From positions 620,001-684,000 of the forward strand of contig JAXRKN010000032.1 in assembly GCA_038502055.1 (NCBI GenBank): DNA of 64,000 nt, read 5' to 3'. How positions within the stretch are numbered: the stretch's first letter is position 1; the number at the start of each line of letters is the position of its first letter. The notes beneath the pieces were generated by a model. That model did not search any database and was not told the origin of the DNA. It saw only the letters and a list, made by a program, of their open reading frames with translations. Positions 23,801 through 36,700 of this stretch are shown in pieces. The position numbers and the translations under genes are program-made. The DNA comes from Tanytarsus gracilentus (lineage: Eukaryota > Arthropoda > Insecta > Diptera > Chironomidae).

Positions 23801-26736
23801 TACCATCAAGTCACTAAACACTAAATCGCTTTATGACCGCGCCATAGCTCTCCGGTCGCAGCCCGCATATTCATATTCAAGCAGGCAAAAAAGGCGTTTA
23901 AATATTTGTTTGTGAAGAGTGAGAGGCCGTAAGCCTTCAAAATCACTTAACGCATCATTGACTCAAATGATCCAGCAATTTTTCTCTAGCTTTTGCTAAA
24001 GAGTCGCGACGCTATGTGATTATTTGGAGGCAGGGGAAAAGAAAATAGGCAAACAATTATCGTGGCGCATTGAAAGAGAAGGAGGTAATAAACATCAAAT
24101 ATTCATCATCATAGGCGTACATGATCATTTAACGGTGTTTATTTAGACCTCATTGCTTCGGCCGGTTTTCAACTTTTCGATGACTACTGCTGAAAATCGC
24201 TGATGATGTTGTCTAATAGAGTATGATGCTCATCAATTACCTGTAATTCTCTTAAGTATTTTAAATGAATGATTTTAACAACTGAATTAAATTACATGGA
24301 GAAGAGAGAATTAATGAAATTGAATTCGGTGCTTTCGGCATCGCTCACAGAAAATTGGCTACATTATCTTTTATTTTCAAAAGAACCTAGAAAATTTCTT
24401 TCAATTGTATTTTTTTGCAAAAGTTTAAAAAGTCACTCAAATTTAATTGGTTAACTGGTATTTAAAGACTTGACAGGTAGGTGATACGATAAAAATCTGG
24501 CGCCATAAGTGTAAAAAATCGACAGCACAAAAATGCGTACGGTGTGCCGACAGACAACGACTCAGCATTTTTACGAATATAACTTGTAATTATCTTCTCA
24601 AAAGACCCAAAAAGATTCATTCATAAAAATTCATCACATTCTTCTAATAGAAAATTGAATGAGATAATTTATCATAACCTCAAACATTTGTGGTTATTTC
24701 GTGATGCATTTTAATTTTTTAAACGCGACAAAATGGCACTGTGTGTGTGTGTTGCACTTTAAAATTTGCATAAACTCATTTTGAGAGGCATCAAAGCGTG
24801 ATTTATAATTTATTGCGTCAGAGAAAATAAGAAATAATAGTAATTGTGTCCCGTGAAGTAGAAGAGGTACGCACTGCATTTTGCCGAATGATTTATTGCT
24901 CTTTTAACTCTCTTTGGTCTACATTTGCGTGATGTGATTGTTGAAGTCGGGGAATTTTTTTTCAACAGTATCATTCAAATTGCACACAAAAGAAATAAAA
25001 AAATAATTTATTTCCTCGAGCATTCGTAATTTTTTCTCGAATTGCATTGATGAATGTTGCTGATGATGAAAATCTGCAGATGGAAAAGAGAGTCATTGAT
25101 GGCAATAAATGTTTACGATTAATCGCCATGAGCTCTCTCAAAAAAATAAAAGAATACGTTAGTTCGGTTAAATTCATAATTAAATGTTATCACTGCTGAA
25201 TCCGAATAAAAATCAAGGTATATAAGTCAGCAGGCAAGAGCCCGGTCATTATTCGATTATACGCGGTTAAATATTCCATGAGCGATTTGGTTCAATTTGC
25301 CGGAGTAGTCAGCCGTCGAGGGTTATTAACCAGAATAAATTGTAATTTTATTGCATAAAACATTAACAGTTTTTTTCCCTTAAATGAGCCATAATAGGTT
25401 GGGGAGGAATTGGTTGCGTGATAATTTGCTCTTTTCTCTCTTTCTCTCTCACTTTCTTACGTAATTTCCATACATCGAGCACTTTCAGTTGCTAGATATA
25501 ACTTTTTTTAATAGGCGAAACACAAACTGTTTGCTGATAAATGATAAGAGACTATTGAAGTCATTATGTAGGCGAGCAGTGTAGGTAAAACGAGGGTGAA
25601 TATGGTAGTGAAACTCTTCATTATGTTTATTGCTTCCATTTACTTTGAACTTAAATCAAAATGAACATCGGAAAAGCCCAATTTGAATTTTTCTCTCTTT
25701 TCGCGTAACAACTGCTTCGCTGTTAATGAGAAAATGGATGGAGAAATGATACACAATTACACACTGTTTCGCATAAAATCTCGATTTAATTGAAAATTGA
25801 AGGCTTCATGAGCAATTTAAATCATTGGAATTCAGTTAAATGCGCTCATCTTCGCTTTGTTTTGTGTGCCTTGCAATTTTTGGCTATTTTCTCAACATTG
25901 CAATCAACATTAAGTCGCAAATAAAACAATTTACATTCAACAAAAAAAGGAAAAGTAATTGCTCATAAACGTTGCTGCTGCTTCTCATGTATGGTGAGCG
26001 AAAGGATGGAAACATTTTGTAAGAATTTTAATTTGAGCGATCTTATCGAAAAATAACACTCGAGTTGCTCATAAATGTGAGGCAAAATACACACATTCAG
26101 GTTAACTTTCAAATGTACACATAAAAGCACAATTTTTTCCTTATGATAAATAATTACGGACATTTTTCACATGAGAGGGTTTGTGAAATGCCACAGAAAA
26201 ATTGAATATTTTTTTCGAAAAGTGACTTCTCAAAGCCGGAAGTATTTAGCAGACCATAATTATTAATAATTTTTTTTGTTCACTCAAACAGGACGAAGTG
26301 GAAAAGACAAACGGCTGTGGGGTTGGAGTTACTAGCAGAAGCAGGAAATTTTGCAGCATTTCAAAGCATATACGGTCGACCACCTTACATTGGAGGATGG
26401 CCTTACCCGCAAGTTCCTTCAGCAAATCCAACAAACACGATTGATCTCTACTATCGACAAGCGGCAGCTGCTGCAGCACTTCAAAAGCCTCTACCCTATA
26501 GATTGTATCCAGGGGCACCCGGACTCTCACCGCTAATGCCAAGCTCAAGTACTCAATCTCAATTCTCTCACCTTCCTCCAACTAATTCCCTCTCGACGCT
26601 AAGCAACTATTGCAGTACTAATAGCAATGACTCACGACGTTCTCCGAGCCCAACGCTAAATCCAGGAAGTCCCGAAGGACGATCCGAGCGAAGCAATTCA
26701 CATAGTGATAATGAAGAAGATGCAATTCAAGTTTGA
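20847..26736 (+). CDS. B-H2: BarH-class homeodomain transcription factor, downstream paralog (3 coding exons)
   Basis: Coding exons are 20847-21093, 23404-23611 and 26292-26736, with the same phases (1 and 2) as the upstream paralog; they give 299 residues. The start is the ATG at 20847. The FIL motif PRSKFMIHDIL is at residues 31-41 and the homeodomain near 100-159, with the Bar-type KTWYQNRR. The extension VGLELLAEAGNFAAFQSIYG and the tail (SPSPTLNPGSPEGR, ending IQV) are conserved. It is about 40 residues shorter than its sister, mostly from missing acidic and Asn/Ser-rich low-complexity parts; exon 1 is clearly diverged outside the FIL motif while the homeobox is nearly unchanged. Role as for the upstream gene: nuclear neural and sensory patterning factor. 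The B-H2 name is only a label, because orthology to the fly pair cannot be settled here. Confidence 0.95.
21094..23403 (+). other. Intron 1 of downstream BarH gene, no other gene seen
   Basis: The donor is CAA|GTAAGT at 21094 and the acceptor ends at 23403. The 2.3 kb between is AT-rich with only chance open frames. Two short TTTAATGC-type runs near 22140 resemble a stretch near 14550 in the sister intron. Confidence 0.55.
23404..23611 (+). CDS. B-H2: Homeobox exon of downstream BarH gene
   Basis: Acceptor ttgcag and donor AG|gtaaat match the sister gene. The exon encodes the linker SDKDEDG and the homeodomain up to NRR. Only conservative protein changes from the sister are seen here (for example Lys to Arg and Ser to Thr in the ANKLNLSD region). 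Confidence 0.93.
23612..26291 (+). other. Intron 2 of downstream BarH gene, much longer than in the sister gene
   Basis: This intron interrupts the homeodomain Arg-Arg-Thr codons, at the same position as the upstream gene. There the intron is 367 bases; here it is about 2.7 kb. No coding exon or repeat was recognised inside. Confidence 0.6.
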
Positions 26737-27126
26737 AATGACACTCAACATTTTGCAGCCATGTTTTTGCATATATACAAATTACGAATGAGTGACAAAG
26801 AGCGCAAACGTTGAAAGTGTTGAATTTTTTTGTATACGTGTATTAGCATCAGTTTGCTTATTCTATAATTAATTATGAATGTTTCTTTTTTGAAAAGACA
26901 ATTAAATTACAATTTCCGTTGATTCTCATAAGAAAATTCATTTCCCTTAAATACATTAGAAAATTTTCTTTCATTTTTGACTGAGCTGCATATTATTTAA
27001 GATCGTTTAAATTGTTTAATAATTTTAAAAATATCTCGCTCTAGAAACACACACACACATATTTACATTATAAATTTAGTAAAAAGTAAATACGTTAATG
27101 CTCGCATTAACGAGTTAATTGGTATC

Positions 27127-27132
27127 AATAAA
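27127..27132 (+). other. Candidate polyadenylation signal of downstream BarH gene
   Basis: An AATAAA lies about 390 bases after the stop ending at 26736, almost the same stop-to-signal distance as in the upstream paralog. This supports a 3' UTR of about 400 bases for both genes. Confidence 0.5.
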
Positions 27133-29116
27133 AAATAATTCTATTTTGAAAACAATTTTGTTTGCCTAATTTTTATTGCATTTAACGTGAAATAGCCGCA
27201 TTAGGTTGATGGTGTGCGATACATTTATGTGAAGTAATGATCGTTGAAAAATTACAAGCACTTTGAACATTTATAAAATTAAATGAAAATCGTGTTTAAG
27301 TCTGATGATGTAATTTGTGTGGGTTTTGGATAGTTTCAAAAAATGTAACGCTCCAATGAAAAAGAGCTCGCTTAATGAATTCAAAAGATCCTCAAAGACG
27401 AGAATTTAATTGAAAAGTCATCAAAGGAACGTCGCATGAAACCACATAAAATGCATACTCAACATATGCCGTATAAACTTTGACGGAGTCGTCGTCGCCT
27501 GAAGGAAATGTCGAATCATTAACTGAAATATAATTGGTTTGGTTTTATTTTTAGTCCGGAACAGCGCCAAAAAGAAAGGCAAAAAAGTAAGTTTAATGGT
27601 AAATTACTGTTTCGTGCCCTTTTTTGTCAATCGTTCAATGTTTTAGTCGTTAACTTTTCATTGTTGTCGAGCGAGTTGTAATGGTTTTGAGGCTTTTCCT
27701 TTCCCCCTCTCTCTCTCACCAAATTGAAGCCTTTGCGGTTATGTTTAATAATTGGTGCTTTAGAAATTCTTCAGAAAAAAAGTGAGTAAACAATTACGCA
27801 GACATCTTCTCATCACATTCCAATATCAGAGATATACAACAGATGTCGTGAATGTTACTGACTACTGTGTTGAATACCTTCTGGTGCTACCTTTCTCTCA
27901 CTCTCTCGATATTATTAATGATGTGTTGAAAAAAATTATTCACGGTTGCTTTAAATTCGAGATGAATGTGTTACCGCGAGTGTATCGAATTCGCTTTCTT
28001 AATTTTTTGATATTTTTCTAGTGTCGAATATAATTTTATTGTTCTCATTTGTTTCAAATTAATTGCTCATCAATAATAATATCACCGTGATCATCATTAG
28101 GATAATTAATTGTCTTCTATTGTATTGTGCCTAAAAGTTTCGAGAGTGTCGAGAGATAAAATATTGAATGCATGAATGACCTCATTTGTATTTATTCGTC
28201 ATCATCAAATCATTCTGTTACAGTCGCACGAAAAAAAGGGTAATAAAATGCTTCTCATACCAGATCATAAATTATTCATTCGATTACTTTCATCTCACTG
28301 CACTTAATTACGAAATTATGAATTTTTAATGATAAATGTGTTTCATTTAACACACAAATGAAATAGCATGACAAATTCATAAATCTAGAAGGTGACAAAT
28401 GGTTATGCGAGCACATACAAGTTAATGCACATAATTGAATAAGACCGAGGAGTGAAGAAATTTAGTAAATTTAATTTACAAAACGCGCGCTTTAATTTCA
28501 TTAGCAAGACTTTTCCAAGTGCTTTGAGACATTTCTTCAGCACAAGGCACATGAGGCTTCTCGCAAGTCTTTTCCTGCTTCCATAAAGCTGAGGTTAAAT
28601 TTCTCTAAAATCCATTTAAGAACATTTATTTTGTCTGAAACCAGAGTAGTGAAATTTGAGAATAATTCAATGTTGCGTGTAACGAATATTAATACTAATA
28701 ATCAATACATATGCTGATGATAATATTTATTAATGATAGCGTTTTAGAGCCGCACTCGAATTCTTATGGCTTCTCGAGACTGAAATGAAATGCGTTGATT
28801 ACTGTTCAGGTTCAAAAGCGTCTAACAATATTTTCTTATTGTAATAGACCTTAAAAGTCCTCGCTTTGTTTCGTAATTGATATATAAATGAATCGTAAAA
28901 TGCACTCGTTAAGGCACTTTTGTGGTTTTTCTTCTGCGTGGCTCGCATATTCAGACAAATATGTGAGAATGAGCCTTTTTAAAATGCTCTCTTGAGGAGC
29001 TTCATTATTCTTCTTCATTGATCTTAAAAAATTTCAGTTCGCTTGAACCATTAATCAATATATAAAATCATTATTCAAAAAATGGGAGAAGAAATTTTGT
29101 TTACTGGTTCGATATT
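27133..29116. other. Spacer between the second BarH gene and the SLC5 cluster
   Basis: AT-rich with no homology-supported frame. One exon-like stretch (27555-27587: acceptor TTTTTAG, Lys-rich PKRKAKK, donor GTAAGT) was noted but is too short to call. Confidence 0.5.
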
Positions 29117-29205
29117 TTTATTATTGTATTTCACTAAGTTGCAAATTTTATAGATAATTATAGAAATCCTTAATTCACGGATTGATTAATTTTAAAATTA
29201 CAATT

Positions 29206-31311
29206 TTATTTCGGTTGTTTCATGTTACTAAGTTCTGTTTCATATGGATCTGCATTGGTAACTGCTTTGAATTCAGATTTTATGAATCTTCTCAAGAAAG
29301 GTGCCAAAAGTCGCGGGTTGACTTTTTTCGGATCATCGAATCCAGAAATTGCACTAAATATTGTAGACAAAAAGACAACAGCGAAGGCACCAAGCATTGT
29401 AAAATATAAGTAAGAAATTGACTTTCTCGGTTCTCTCACTAGTTCAGGTTCAGGTGCAGCGGTGGTTGTAGAGATTGTAAAATTATAAGAACATCCCAAA
29501 GTTGAGGTGGGGTGTTCAGCAAATTTAATGTCTCCTTGTGCAACCCTCGTTTGAATGTTAATAACTAAAACGAGCATTGTAAAGTATATGATAATGGCAC
29601 CGTAAAAAGTTGATTTTTTTCCAAGCCAAGGTAAACAGAATCCGATGAAGAAAACTCCCAACATTGGACCAAGTGAGGTGGCAGGGATTGTGTATGTCAA
29701 CTGCAATAAATGTCCCAAGTTTTGAACAACATAAACGAGTGCAACTGATACGCATCCCAAAATAAAAACGGTTCCTCTCATGATGAGAAAAGTTGACCAT
29801 TCTGAAATTTTTCCTTTTGCTAGTGTTTTAAAAATGTCTTCAAATGCAACGGCAGCCATTGAATTATATGCTGTTGAAAGTGTACTAAGAGCAGCGGCAA
29901 AAACTCCTGCAGTGAAAAGTCCCGCAAATCCAGGAATATCATGGAACTTATCCATGATCATCAAAGGAAGAAGTTGATCTTTACTTTGAATTAAATTTGT
30001 AGAAAATGGATCGCAATCGTGATACATGGCATACACCAATAGTCCGTTGTAACATGAAATACTTAAAATTAATATGACGCATGTCATATTTATCCAATTA
30101 CTTCTTCGAGCTTTTTCAATTGTTCTTACAGCCATAAATCTTTGAATCATATTCTGATTGAGACCCGTTGCAGACATATAAAAAATTGATCCACCTATAA
30201 CGAGAGTCCAAAAAGAATGGCGAATTGTTGGATCGAGTCTTAAATCAGGCGCTTGAATTCTTCCACTTTCCATGTTTCGTTCCCAAACTACGGACAATCC
30301 TCCAACAACCATTGTTCCTTTGATTGCAATGGTCAAAAGTGTACCAAATAAAATAATGACTTGAATAACATCAGTCCTGAATTAAAAATTAAAAAAGTAA
30401 TTAAAAATTCTATTTAATTAATTTTCTCACCATACGACGGCTTTCATACCACCCAAGCAGGTGTAAAAAATGCAAATAATCATCACTATTGGGGTAATTA
30501 CGTGAACGTTAATTCCGGTCGTTTGCGAAAATGCTAAAGCTGGCACATAAACTACCTGCATTGATAAGAGTTTATGACACAATTTCAAGGTTAACTTTAC
30601 GTGCTTCAGTTTTGTAATTAAATAATTGATATCGTGGACTGGGTTACTTACAATGGGAAGAAAGAGATTTAATCCTATCAGAAAGACGATTGACCCTAAA
30701 AGATAAAAAGATAAGAAGATAAAACTTTAGATAATGACGTTGTTTTCCAAAGGTTATTCACTCACCGAAAAGCCTCATCCTCTTATCAAAACGACTTTGA
30801 AGATACTGTTAAAAAATGGGGAATTCCGGTTAGTTGGCGGATTGAGAAATTTAATCAAACTTTAAAACCTCGTATGTCGATGTTATTTGCAATTCATGGA
30901 AAACGGGTATGATTACATAGTGAAGTGAAACTGCGCAAAATACCAAAGCTATTGTGATGTAGATAAATTGACTGCCGTACAAGTACATCTCTGTAGCAGT
31001 GCCTGAATTTTTTTATAACATTTTAAATTAATTCACATGTTTTAAATTATTTTACCTAGCAACACCGTTCCTGACACAAAAGATGCAGTTAATGATAGAG
31101 CGATTGGTATCACAGACATGTCACGACCGCCCATCAAATAATGAGCAGCTTCTTCATGGGCTTCTTGCACCGATAGTTTTCTTCTCTTGTAATCTTGATA
31201 TCCAAAATAAAGTCCAATGAAGGTACAAATTGCGAGCATGAAAAAGAAAACTGCATAATCAGCTAATCCAAAATATTTTAGCGATTCTCCGAATTCTGCA
31301 GAACTTGTCAT
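29206..31311 (-). CDS. SLC5-family sodium-coupled solute symporter (SMCT/SMVT-like), paralog A
   Basis: Six exons on the - strand: 31311-31056, 31002-30869, 30805-30766, 30698-30652, 30555-30431 and 30376-29206. The frame is continuous through all splices and encodes about 590 residues, usual for SLC5. It starts at MTSSAEFG, with a first membrane helix near residues 18-38. Family marks are MGGRDMSVIPIALSLTASF, the symporter stretch GGMKAVVWTDVIQ, and the AALSTLSTAYNSM helix, which matches the sodium-site region of the LeuT fold. The many hydrophobic segments fit 13 helices. Insect members are usually annotated as sodium-coupled monocarboxylate or multivitamin transporters of the plasma membrane; the substrate cannot be read here. 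Exon 4 carries one extra codon (an added Leu in the NLFLLPI helix) relative to paralog B. A candidate poly(A) signal (AATAAA on -) is at 29117-29122. Confidence 0.93.
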
Positions 31312-31712
31312 TTTTTTTAAAAAAAATTATTGATGTGGACTTGACAAGAAATAAATCACAACTGGCACTGATATATCACAATCTCATCATCTTTATCAAT
31401 TTTATCAATGACTAGGGAAAAACACTTAATAAAATTTTAACAAAGTGCAATAAAATTATTTCAAAATTTATCATGGGCAATTCAATTATTTGAGAAAGAA
31501 AGAAATAAATATTTTTAAAAAAAATTAATTTTTTCAAAATTTTTATTTTTATAAATATTTTGTTACAAAATTCTGCTCTTTGTATATTTTTAGATTCCTA
31601 AAAAGATAATGTTACATGTACTCTTTTCATTGTCACGTTATCGATAACGACATATTGGATTAATTTTCTGACTTAACTCCTTTATTTTTAATGACGCTTT
31701 ATTTTAAAAATT
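31312..31712 (-). promoter_or_regulatory. Spacer between the two SLC5 paralogs (promoter of A, 3' end of B)
   Basis: The 401 bp between the stop of paralog B and the ATG of paralog A must hold the 3' end of B and the promoter and leader of A. It is very AT-rich with homopolymer runs. No TATA box or initiator stands out. Confidence 0.5.
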
Positions 31713-33798
31713 TTATGAATGGTTCTCAACTTTGTTTTGAATATTGATAATTGGCAGTATAGTTTTGAAAGTTAAACGTCGAACTTCTTTTAATTCCAAA
31801 TCTTTATTTGCTTCAAATGTATCTTCAATCTCTGACTTAATAAACTTCCGAAGAAACGGTGCCAAAAGTCGAGGATTCACCTTCTTAGGATCATCGAATC
31901 CAAAAATTGCACTTAATACTGAAGCAAGAACAATCACTGCCATGGCACCGATCATTGTAAAATACCAAAAAGAAATCGATTTTTGAGCTTCTTTAACTAG
32001 ATCTGGGTCAAATTCGAGTGATGTCGTGGGAGCTGTAAAGTTAGAAAATAAACATGCTGAGGTTGAACGAGGTCTCTCATCGTATCTAATGTCTCCTTGT
32101 GCAACCCTCGTTTGAATGATAATAACTAAAACAAGCTTCGTAAAGTAAACGATAATGGCACTGTAAAATGTGGATTTTTTTCCAAGCCAGGGTAAACAGA
32201 ATCCGATGAAGAAAACTCCCAACATTGGACCAAGTGACGTGGCAGGAATTGTATTTGCCAACTGCAATAATTCTCCCAAGTTTTGAACAACATAAACGAG
32301 TGCAACTGATACGCAACCCAAAATAAAAACGGTTCCTCTCATGATGAGAAAAGTTGACCATTCTGAAATTTTTCCTTTTGCTAGTGTTTTAAAAATGTCT
32401 TCAAATGCAACGGCAGCCATTGAATTATATGCTGTTGAAAGTGTACTAAGAGCAGCGGCAAAAACTCCTGCATTGAAAAGTCCCGCAAATCCAGGAATAT
32501 CATGGAACTTATCCATGATCATCAAAGGAAGAAGTTTATCTATGCTCTTCTTATCAATATTTTTAGAAACTATTAAATCACACTCGTGATACATAGCATA
32601 AACCAGTAGTCCATTATAGCAGCAGATAGTTACAATGGTAATAATAAATCCCATGTTTATCCAGTTGCACATTCTAGCCTTTTTAATTGTTTTTACAGCC
32701 ATAAACCTTTGAATCATATTTTGATTGAGACCCGTTGCAGACATGTAGAAAATGGATCCACCTATAACAAGAGTCCAAAAAGAAGTACGAATTGTTGGAT
32801 CGAGTCTTAGATCAGGTGCTTGAATTCTTCCACTTTCCATGTTTCGTTCCCAAACTACAGAAAATCCTCCAACAACTATTGTTCCTCTTATTGCCACAAA
32901 TAGAAGTGTGATGAATAGAATTATGACTTGAACTACATCAGTCCTGAATTAAAAATTAAAAAAGTAAATAAAAATTTTATTTAATTAATTTTCTCACCAT
33001 ACGACTGCTTTCATACCCCCCAAGCAGGTGTAAAAAATGCAAATAATCATCACTATTGGAGTAATTACGTGAACTTTAATTCCAGTTGATGTTGAAAATG
33101 CTAGAGCCGGCCCATAAACCACCTGCATTGATAAGAGTTTACTATATTGATGTCAAGATTATTTTAATAAGGTTATTTACAACAGGAAGAAATATATTTA
33201 ATCCAATCAAGAAGACAATTGACCCTAAAAGATAAAAACGTTTTAAAATAATTTCAAAAACTACAAAGTTATTAACCAAAAAGTCTCATTCTTTTATCAA
33301 ATCGAGTTTGAAGATACTGTGGAATAAAAATTAGAACAAAAAATGTAAAATTTAATCGAAATTTTAAAAACCTCGTAAGTTGATGTTATTTGTAATTCAT
33401 GAAATACTGGAATGATGACGAAGTTTAGAGACAATGCACAAAATATAATAGAAATTATGATGTAAATGTATTGACTGCCATACAAGTACATTTCAGTAGC
33501 AGTGCCTAAAATTTATTTAATAGATTTTATTTTAATTGATATTTGCTAAAATTATTTTACCTAGCAAAATTGTTCCTGACACAAAAGATGCAGTTAAAGA
33601 AAGAGCGATTGGAATCACAGACATGTCACGACCTCCCATAATATAATCTCTAGCCTCGTCACCCGCATTTTTTGACCCTCTCTTTCTTTTTCTATAGTCC
33701 AAAAATCCGAAATATAACCCAATAAAGGTGCAAATTGCTAGCATTGTAATGAAAACTAAATAATCTACAAAGGTAAATTTTTCTTCTTGATTCTCCAT
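31713..33798 (-). CDS. SLC5-family sodium-coupled solute symporter (SMCT/SMVT-like), paralog B
   Basis: Six exons on the - strand: 33798-33561, 33505-33372, 33316-33277, 33224-33181, 33122-32998 and 32943-31713; about 603 residues. Splice positions and phases are identical to paralog A, 401 bp downstream in the same orientation, so this is a head-to-tail tandem duplication. The same landmarks are present: MGGRDMSVIPIALSLTASF, GGMKAVVWTDVVQ and AALSTLSTAYNSM. The two differ mostly in the N terminus (MENQEEKFTF here), the extracellular loop after TIVVGG, and the cytoplasmic C terminus, which is about 13 residues longer here. A candidate poly(A) hexamer is at 31681-31686. The substrate is unknown; related insect proteins are described as monocarboxylate or vitamin transporters. 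Confidence 0.93.
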
Positions 33799-36700
33799 TT
33801 TAATTTATAAATTTTAATTCAATATTTTTGATACTGATCCACAAGCGATGTAAAACACTTTAGAGTATATTTTTTATGTGCGTCCAAATTTATATTAAAA
33901 TCATGACGCATCCTCAAAACTTAAAAAGTGAATAACCATTTAGTATTAGAGAACATCAATATTAAAAATTATTTTGAATAAAAGTTTAGAAATGTTTGTG
34001 ATTCACAAAAAATTGAAATTAATCTGAAAGTACTTAGCAATTAAATTAATAATATTTAAAAATTCCTTAGAAAAATTCTTAATTTTTAACGTGACTTTAA
34101 AAATTAATCGTCATTTGTTATATTATCGAAAACATTCATTTGTAAATAGACAGAAAGAACAAATTGATTAGAGAGGATTAATGCGAGTGTTAAAGATTAG
34201 TGCTCGAATGACACACATAACGTTTTTGATGTGTACCTTTTGAAAATTATTGATTCATTAATAATCGCTAAAATATAGCTTGAGGTCATTTTCGTTAATG
34301 TATTTCGGTTCATTGAATTTTATTGCTGTTAATTTGCTTCATTGAATTTTGACACACTTTGAAAGTTATTTAATTTTTTAAAATTTCAACAGATTTTATT
34401 CTTTTTGTGACAAAATTACTGTGTTACTAAAGAGAAAAAAATTATTATGTGCCCTTAATCAAAGTTTGATTTTTTTATATTAAATGAATCGGATGATGTA
34501 AATGTATCAATTAAATTCATGCTGAGATATTTCGATACACTTTATTTCTTTTAAAAGACCCTAATTGATGTCGGCAGGACAGATGACGTGAGTTATTTTA
34601 GGAATGTTAGTGTTCATAAAATATCTTAATAGCTTCCGAAAATTTTAATATAAATCCACAGTCTTCAATTATATTTATTGCCGCCTTTTAAATTGAAGAT
34701 TTGAATATAAAATTAAAATTGATGTCTGAATTGGAAATTTAATCGGTCAAAAAATATTTTTTTCAGTATAAATGAATGAATTCGGGACTTGAAGACCCAT
34801 CTATCAGAATTTCAGCAGAATATATACAGATACTACGGATACTCAATAAATTCTATCTAGTTAAAGATTTCAATTTAAAAAATTTTTCATTCGACATGCA
34901 AAAAATTGTTAAAAAAATTAAAATTATAATTAGACCACCTGGTTGCATCGGAAATTTAATACTGTGCAATGAATAAAATTGAGTCACATTACACTTGCAA
35001 AACATATTTTAGTATATTTTATCCATCATTGTGTGAAATCAATCGTGAAAAAATTGAGACATGAAGTGAATGAATTTCCCATAATAATGCATGACGATGC
35101 TGTAATGCATGATGATAAATCACTCACTTTGCAAGGAACTAACGCAGCAATCAACGGATTTTAATCACATTTATGCACTTAATGCTCTAATGTCAAATAA
35201 CAAAAGTCACGTGTAGAGCACGATTTTTCGTCATAATGCTTCCTCATGTCTAATTTGTGCTGCCGTTCCTCTTAGAAGTGGCAATTGTTTGTCTAATAGA
35301 TTTCAATCTCTCTCGCCGCAAATTGAAGGGGTGGTGACAAAACCACAATGAAAATTGCCATTTTATGTTTGTTTTAATTCCTTTAATTTACCACGCTTTA
35401 AAAATAGCCATCGATCTTTCATAAACATCCTCTTAACCCCGCAGCATTACATACTTTTTCAATTTTTGAAAAATCAATACCGGAAATATTCTCGAGAGAA
35501 GTAGAAATAAATTTTATTTCCTTCACGGCTAAGTTTGTTATGCTAATATGAATGTCTTTCTTTTATGTCCTGAACATTTTATTTGTACCATTACGAATCC
35601 TTTAATTTTGCGTTTGGTAATAAAAGTTTGTAGCATTTATTTGTTATTTAGCATTTTTTAGAGAATAAAATGTTCTCTCTATTGCAAAATAATATCTGTA
35701 GAAAAATTAAAAGAGAGCGGAGGAAATTTCCATGAAAAATTGTCTCATTGTGTATCGCAAATGGCATAAAAAGAGTAAATAATGCTGTTACAGAGCTGTA
35801 TGTACGTTGTGGCTATTGTGATTTTATAGTAGTTGACTTTTTTGTCAATTTCCGACTTTAGTTCTGAACAAAATGTTTCCTCCTCGACTGGCGGAAAAGC
35901 GATAAATTATGTTATTAAAGAATTGATGGGAAATTTTTCTTGTAAACGGCATTTTCAAAAAAATATCAAAAATGTAACGAGGAAAAACTTTTTAATTTAA
36001 ATGCAAAATAAAATCGATCTCTTTCAATTTTTCTTGCAAATGAAATCAAATCCCTCGAGTTGTGTCTTGAGCAATAAAAAATTCCAAATGGACATTCGAA
36101 AACGGAAAAATCTTTTATCGTGTTTTAAAATGTAAAAGTTGCTCATCCGAAACACAAGCTAATGGATTTCTTTTGAAGAGGCATTAAAATGAAAATTTTG
36201 AAGAGAAAGAGAGGAAAAGTTGAAAATTTTGTCATGTGAGCATGAGTCAGTAAGAGATTTACATACTTTAAACCACATGATGATAATCAAGTCTCTTATT
36301 GTTCGGCACATTAATGTGAAATTAAATCCCTGTGAATTTTATTAAAAGACATGTTGATGCAATATCAAGATAAGAGGAGATGAAAGCTAATTGAGAACAT
36401 TTAGAAAGAACAATAATTTGAATTGTCAAATAGGGACTTGAAACAGATCGTCATCGTCATTCGTGTCGAGATAAAAATTGAACAGCATGAAGTGAGCATA
36501 TTTATTTTCAGTTAAAGGGGAAAAAATTAGCAGTATATTAGCAACCCTAAAAAATACAAAAATTTATTCAGTCACTTCCAATTTCTCTTGCTGCGATAAA
36601 TATCATCACAGAAAATGAGATAATTCATGTACATAAAAGCATTTTTGTGTAATGCAAACGTTGTATTGAGTGTATCTAATTTTGTCATTCAACAACAAAA

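Noticed and set aside
29558..29800. Antisense/alternate frames over the SLC5 last exons (also 32086-32361, 29780-29977, 32341-32589)
   Set aside because: They are shadows of the symporter reading frame, duplicated because the paralogs are near-identical there.
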